From assembly GCF_965363235.1 (NCBI RefSeq), contig NC_134839.1, positions 80,997,410 through 81,061,409 on the forward strand: 64,000 nucleotides of DNA, in the 5' to 3' direction. Below the pieces are notes generated by a model. It saw nothing but the letters and a program-made list of their open reading frames with translations. It did no database searches and was not told the DNA's origin. A program made the position numbers and the translations under genes. Below are positions 62,001 through 64,000 of this stretch, one piece after another (position 1 is the stretch's first letter; each line of letters begins with the position of its first letter). This DNA comes from Mytilus galloprovincialis (lineage: Eukaryota > Mollusca > Bivalvia > Mytilida > Mytilidae).

Positions 62001-63626
62001 ATTTTAATTTTTCGAAAAACTAAGGATTTTCTTATCCCAGGCATAGATAACCTTAGCCGTATTTGGCACAACTTTTTGGAATTTTGGATCCTCAATGCTC
62101 TTCAACTTTGTACTTGTTTGGCTTTATAATATTTTGATATGAGCGTCACTGATGAGTCTTATGTAGACGAAACGCGCTGTACATAAGTTTAATAATGAAA
62201 ACTATCCATTTAGTTATAAAAAAACATATGCATCAATTTTTTTTAACTTTGAGGTTTCATATGACTTTAAAACACAGTCCTTATTTTTATTTTATGAAAT
62301 ACCATTACCTACCGTATAATCAGAAAACCATTTTCATGATAGTCATCATACATTTGATCCGTCAGTTTAAAAGGCTCGCTGAATTTGAAATCTATATAAA
62401 AAAGTATATAAGTTCAATAAGTTGAAAATTAATTTATTATGTCTGTTTAGTTCACGCATCATTGTAAATATAACGGAATTTGATGAGACTGTCATCAAAG
62501 TGAGAGGGTTAGCGCTATAAAACCAGGTTTAATCCACCATTTTCTACATTTGAAAATGCCTGTACCAAGTCAGGAATACGACAGTTCTTGTCAATTCGTT
62601 TTTGATGTGTTTTGTTATTTGATTTTGAACATGTGATTATGGAATTTTCGATTATATTTTCCTCTAAGTTCCGTATTTTTGTTATTTTACTGTTTACATG
62701 CCCGTTCTTTTCGGCATATAATTAATGAAGCAAATTAAACGAATATATGTAAACACAATATTTGAGAATTGGGAATGTTTCAAATGATAGGATTTAAACT
62801 TCCTATAGCTAATTGATTCTTACGTTAGTCAATTCTAAAAAGCATAATTAAAGCAGTTGCTGAGTTCTACCTCAGACTTAGATAACCGTAGCTGTATTTG
62901 GCAAAACTTACAGGAATTTTGGTCCGCAATGCTCTTCAACTTCGTACTTTATTTCACCTTTTTAACTTTTTAGGATTCGAGCGTCACTGATGAGTCTGGC
63001 GTCTATACAAAATTTAGTCCTGGTATCTATGATGAGTTTATTTACAACCACTGGGTCGATGCCACTGCTAGTGGAGATTAATTTCCCCGAGGGTATCACG
63101 AGCCCAGTAGTCAGCACTTTTGTGCTGATATGAATTATTATTGATATGGTTATATATTAATAAATAAACTGTTTACAAAATTTTGAATTTTTGAAATACT
63201 AAGGCTTTTCTATCTCAGGCATAGATTACCTTAGCTGTATTTGGCAAAACTTTTAAGAATTTTGGTCATCAATATGCTCTTCAACTTCGTACTTTATTTG
63301 GGCTTTTTGACTTTTTGGGATTCGAGCGTCAATGATGAGTCTTTTGAAGACGAAACGGGCGTCTGTCGTGTATACAAAATTAAGTCCTGGTATCTATGAT
63401 GAGTTTATTGATCAATAATGGTCAATTACAAAATTTCACCCAAAATTTTAATGATAATTGTGTTTGTAGATGACAAACGTGCAGCTAATAAAAATATAGT
63501 AAATTATCATTCACACTCCATTCTACATAATAATCTTATGAAAAAGTTGTATAATCACTGAGACCGTCTAAATTATCAACAGTTATCAACAGTTATGTTG
63601 CCAAACATACCTGATCCAACACTCAT
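53085..63626 (-). CDS. phytanoyl-CoA dioxygenase-like protein, copy 4 (intact)
   Basis: Closest to copy 3. Nine minus-strand exons with GT/AG junctions and consistent phases: E1 63611-63626 (MSVGS), E2 62313-62391 ([20 protein letters not shown]), E3 59825-59903 ([15 protein letters not shown]), E4 58833-58940 ([20 protein letters not shown]), E5 58472-58563 ([15 protein letters not shown] to WHQDYG), E6 56944-57034 ([20 protein letters not shown]), E7 55331-55463 ([20 protein letters not shown]), E8 53707-53858 ([13 protein letters not shown] to [13 protein letters not shown]) and E9 53085-53198 ([22 protein letters not shown]). 864 bases, 287 residues, no stops. Predicted Fe ligands are H121, D123 and H211, with R222 for 2-oxoglutarate. 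E1 has a 17-base leader after an acceptor at 63644-63645, so the promoter is in or beyond a further 5' exon not placed here. Introns hold several mobile elements. Substrate unknown. Confidence 0.92.
53870..55325. other. copy 4 intron 7, no feature seen
   Basis: A plain AT-rich intron of nearly 1.5 kb between exons 7 and 8. No repeat unit or exon is recognisable. Confidence 0.5.
55936..56447. mobile_element. MITE built of short TTCACRTGAA palindromes
   Basis: The terminal inverted repeats TACACAGGCAAAATTTG (55936) and TACACAGGCAAATTTGA (reverse complement, ending 56447) enclose a body of repeated 'TTCACGTGAA', 'TTCACATGAA' and 'TTCATGTGAA' palindromes. At least five CACGTG E-box cores occur. 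No coding capacity. It lies in copy 4 intron 6. Confidence 0.85.
57446..57612. repeat. large inverted repeat (foldback), arms about 63 bp
   Basis: The left arm (GAGATAAC.GTATTGTATTTTAAG, CCGACGGCATCAATTGG, GAT.TGATGGTCGCAAAT) and the right arm are reverse complements with a few mismatches around a spacer of about 40 bases. A smaller palindrome of the same motif (GCATCAATTG, CAATTGATGC) follows near 57699-57719. It is a foldback-type element in copy 4 intron 5. Confidence 0.9.
57800..58375 (-). mobile_element. Penelope-like retroelement 3' fragment with tail
   Basis: The minus strand encodes [37 protein letters not shown] and [20 protein letters not shown], the C-terminal part of the family ORF (58100-58372). 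The shared non-coding tail continues to about 57820. It is the best preserved fragment of the family here but lacks the reverse-transcriptase core. It sits in copy 4 intron 5, about 100 bases from exon 5. Confidence 0.65.
59135..59640 (-). repeat. 'GACGCGCGTTTCGTC' satellite, two partial units
   Basis: In reverse orientation to 46855-47290. 'TTTTTTTGGATCCTCAATGC' occurs near 59215 and 59500. 'AGACGAAACGCGCGTCTGGC' occurs near 59300 and 59579. The period is about 285 bp. It lies in copy 4 intron 3. Confidence 0.85.
60700..61843. mobile_element. TIR element with a body of TCGTACGAC-type palindromes
   Basis: The left end (ACTAAAGCCCCGGTCACAAC) and the right end (reverse complement CTTAAGCCCTGGTCACAAC) form terminal inverted repeats. 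GTCAC flanks both sides (60695-60699 and 61844-61848), a likely 5-bp target duplication. The body has many 'TCGTACGAC', 'ATCGTGCGA' and 'AGTCGTACGA' words on both strands. ORFs on both strands (for example 61499-61831) follow from the palindromic repeats and show no transposase motif. It lies in copy 4 intron 2. Confidence 0.85.
61935..62175 (-). repeat. 'GACGCGCGTTTCGTC' satellite, partial unit
   Basis: It runs 'ACACTTCGGTGTTGACATGA', then 'TTTCCTGTTTACAAAAC', 'AACTAAGGATTTTCTTATCC', 'GGATCCTCAATGCTCTTCAA' and 'GATGAGTCTTATGTAGACGAAACGCGC', the same order as at 59440-59600. It is truncated at the right. Confidence 0.8.
62505..62700 (+). repeat. dispersed mussel repeat ('AAATGCCTGTACCAAGTCAG' family)
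   Basis: The fullest copy: 'TAGCGCTATAAAACCAGG', 'TTTAATCCACCATTTTC', 'AAATGCCTGTACCAAGTCAG', 'GAATACGACAGTTCTTGTC', then 'TAAGTTCCGTATTTTTGTTA'. It lies in copy 4 intron 1. Confidence 0.75.
62870..63420 (-). repeat. 'GACGCGCGTTTCGTC' satellite, two diverged units
   Basis: 'GATAACCGTAGCTGTATTTGGC' (62881) and 'GATTACCTTAGCTGTATTTGGC' (63224) mark two units about 343 bp apart, each with 'GAGCGTCA.TGATGAGTCT' and 'AAGTCCTGGTATCTATGATG' or close variants. It is more diverged than the copies at 59.1 and 61.9 kb. Confidence 0.8.
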
Positions 63627-63649
63627 TGTTAGTTCTTAGGGTTCTGTAA

Positions 63650-64000
63650 AATACAAAACAACACATTTATATAGATATATAATAAGAGGCTTGAGAGAAC
63701 TACCAACTGCTGTCTAAATCGGTGGTACATCATACACAAACAAAATAAACCTGTCTAAAGATCTGTGCATATGTCTGCAATCTTTGCATGTCCTTTCACT
63801 AGGTATCACTCAAGTAACTGTTCAGTTTGATACAATATCGTGTATGCACGTCTGTGGGGTTGTGGTCAAAGTGCAAAAAGTGTAAAGGCTCACTAGTACA
63901 GCTCCTTTTTGATTTTTAATTAAGAAATAATTGATGCCAGCTATACTTTATTGTAGTTTTAACATGGGTAGGCATTATATTCGTGATTATTTTTGCCAGA
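63650..64000. other. 5' flank of dioxygenase copy 4, no feature seen
   Basis: An AT-rich end of the window. The upstream non-coding exon and promoter of copy 4 are expected here or beyond the edge, but I could not identify them. Confidence 0.4.

Overview
The window looks like nuclear DNA of a marine mussel, most likely Mytilus or a close relative. It is AT-rich, its genes have small exons and long introns, and it is crowded with short mobile elements and satellites of bivalve type: pearl-like 147-bp arrays, a non-autonomous Helitron, Penelope-like fragments and several TIR elements. The organism call is inference from this repeat content and from the genes; no marker gene fixes the species.

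Layout. 1-2.35 kb: tandem repeats, a Penelope-like fragment, and what is probably the 5' intron of a class A GPCR whose coding exon (2365-3608, + strand) carries a 2-bp frameshift. 3.65-8.2 kb: repeats and a decayed coding remnant. 8.24-9.20 kb: the last exon of a GT31 beta-1,3-glycosyltransferase (+). 9.4-63.6 kb is dominated by four tandem, same-strand (minus) paralogues of a phytanoyl-CoA dioxygenase-like Fe(II)/2-oxoglutarate enzyme: copy 1 (9375-~19645, 5' end unclear), copy 2 (24643-30770), copy 3 (40538-47962) and copy 4 (53085-63626). All share one nine-exon design. I could place every exon of copies 2-4 and seven (perhaps eight) of copy 1 by splice sites, phase and homology between copies. 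Copies 3 and 4 read as intact 287-residue proteins. Copy 2 has a TGA in place of a conserved Trp codon. Copy 1 has lost or altered its first exons. Copies 1 and 2 form one subtype and copies 3 and 4 another.

Between copies 2 and 3 lie two intronless minus-strand paralogues of an unrecognised protein (37468-38094 and 35194-35714). Both end in Cys-Ser-Ile-Leu, a CaaX-type prenylation signal; the smaller one has a frameshift in an A8 run.

The most unusual structure is at 12.4-13.06 kb. The start of exon 5 of dioxygenase copy 1, together with its splice acceptor, has been amplified into a nine-unit minisatellite. Each unit carries an acceptor and 40-odd bases of exon, and the nearest extra acceptor is in frame. 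A Helitron with clear ends (13111-14510) sits 54 bp upstream of the array. Other structures include a perfect 45-bp inverted repeat in a copy 2 intron, two TIR elements whose bodies are built of short palindromes, and several satellite arrays.

The four dioxygenases are presumably soluble oxygenases acting on acyl or related small substrates. The sequence does not give the substrate or prove that the copies work together.
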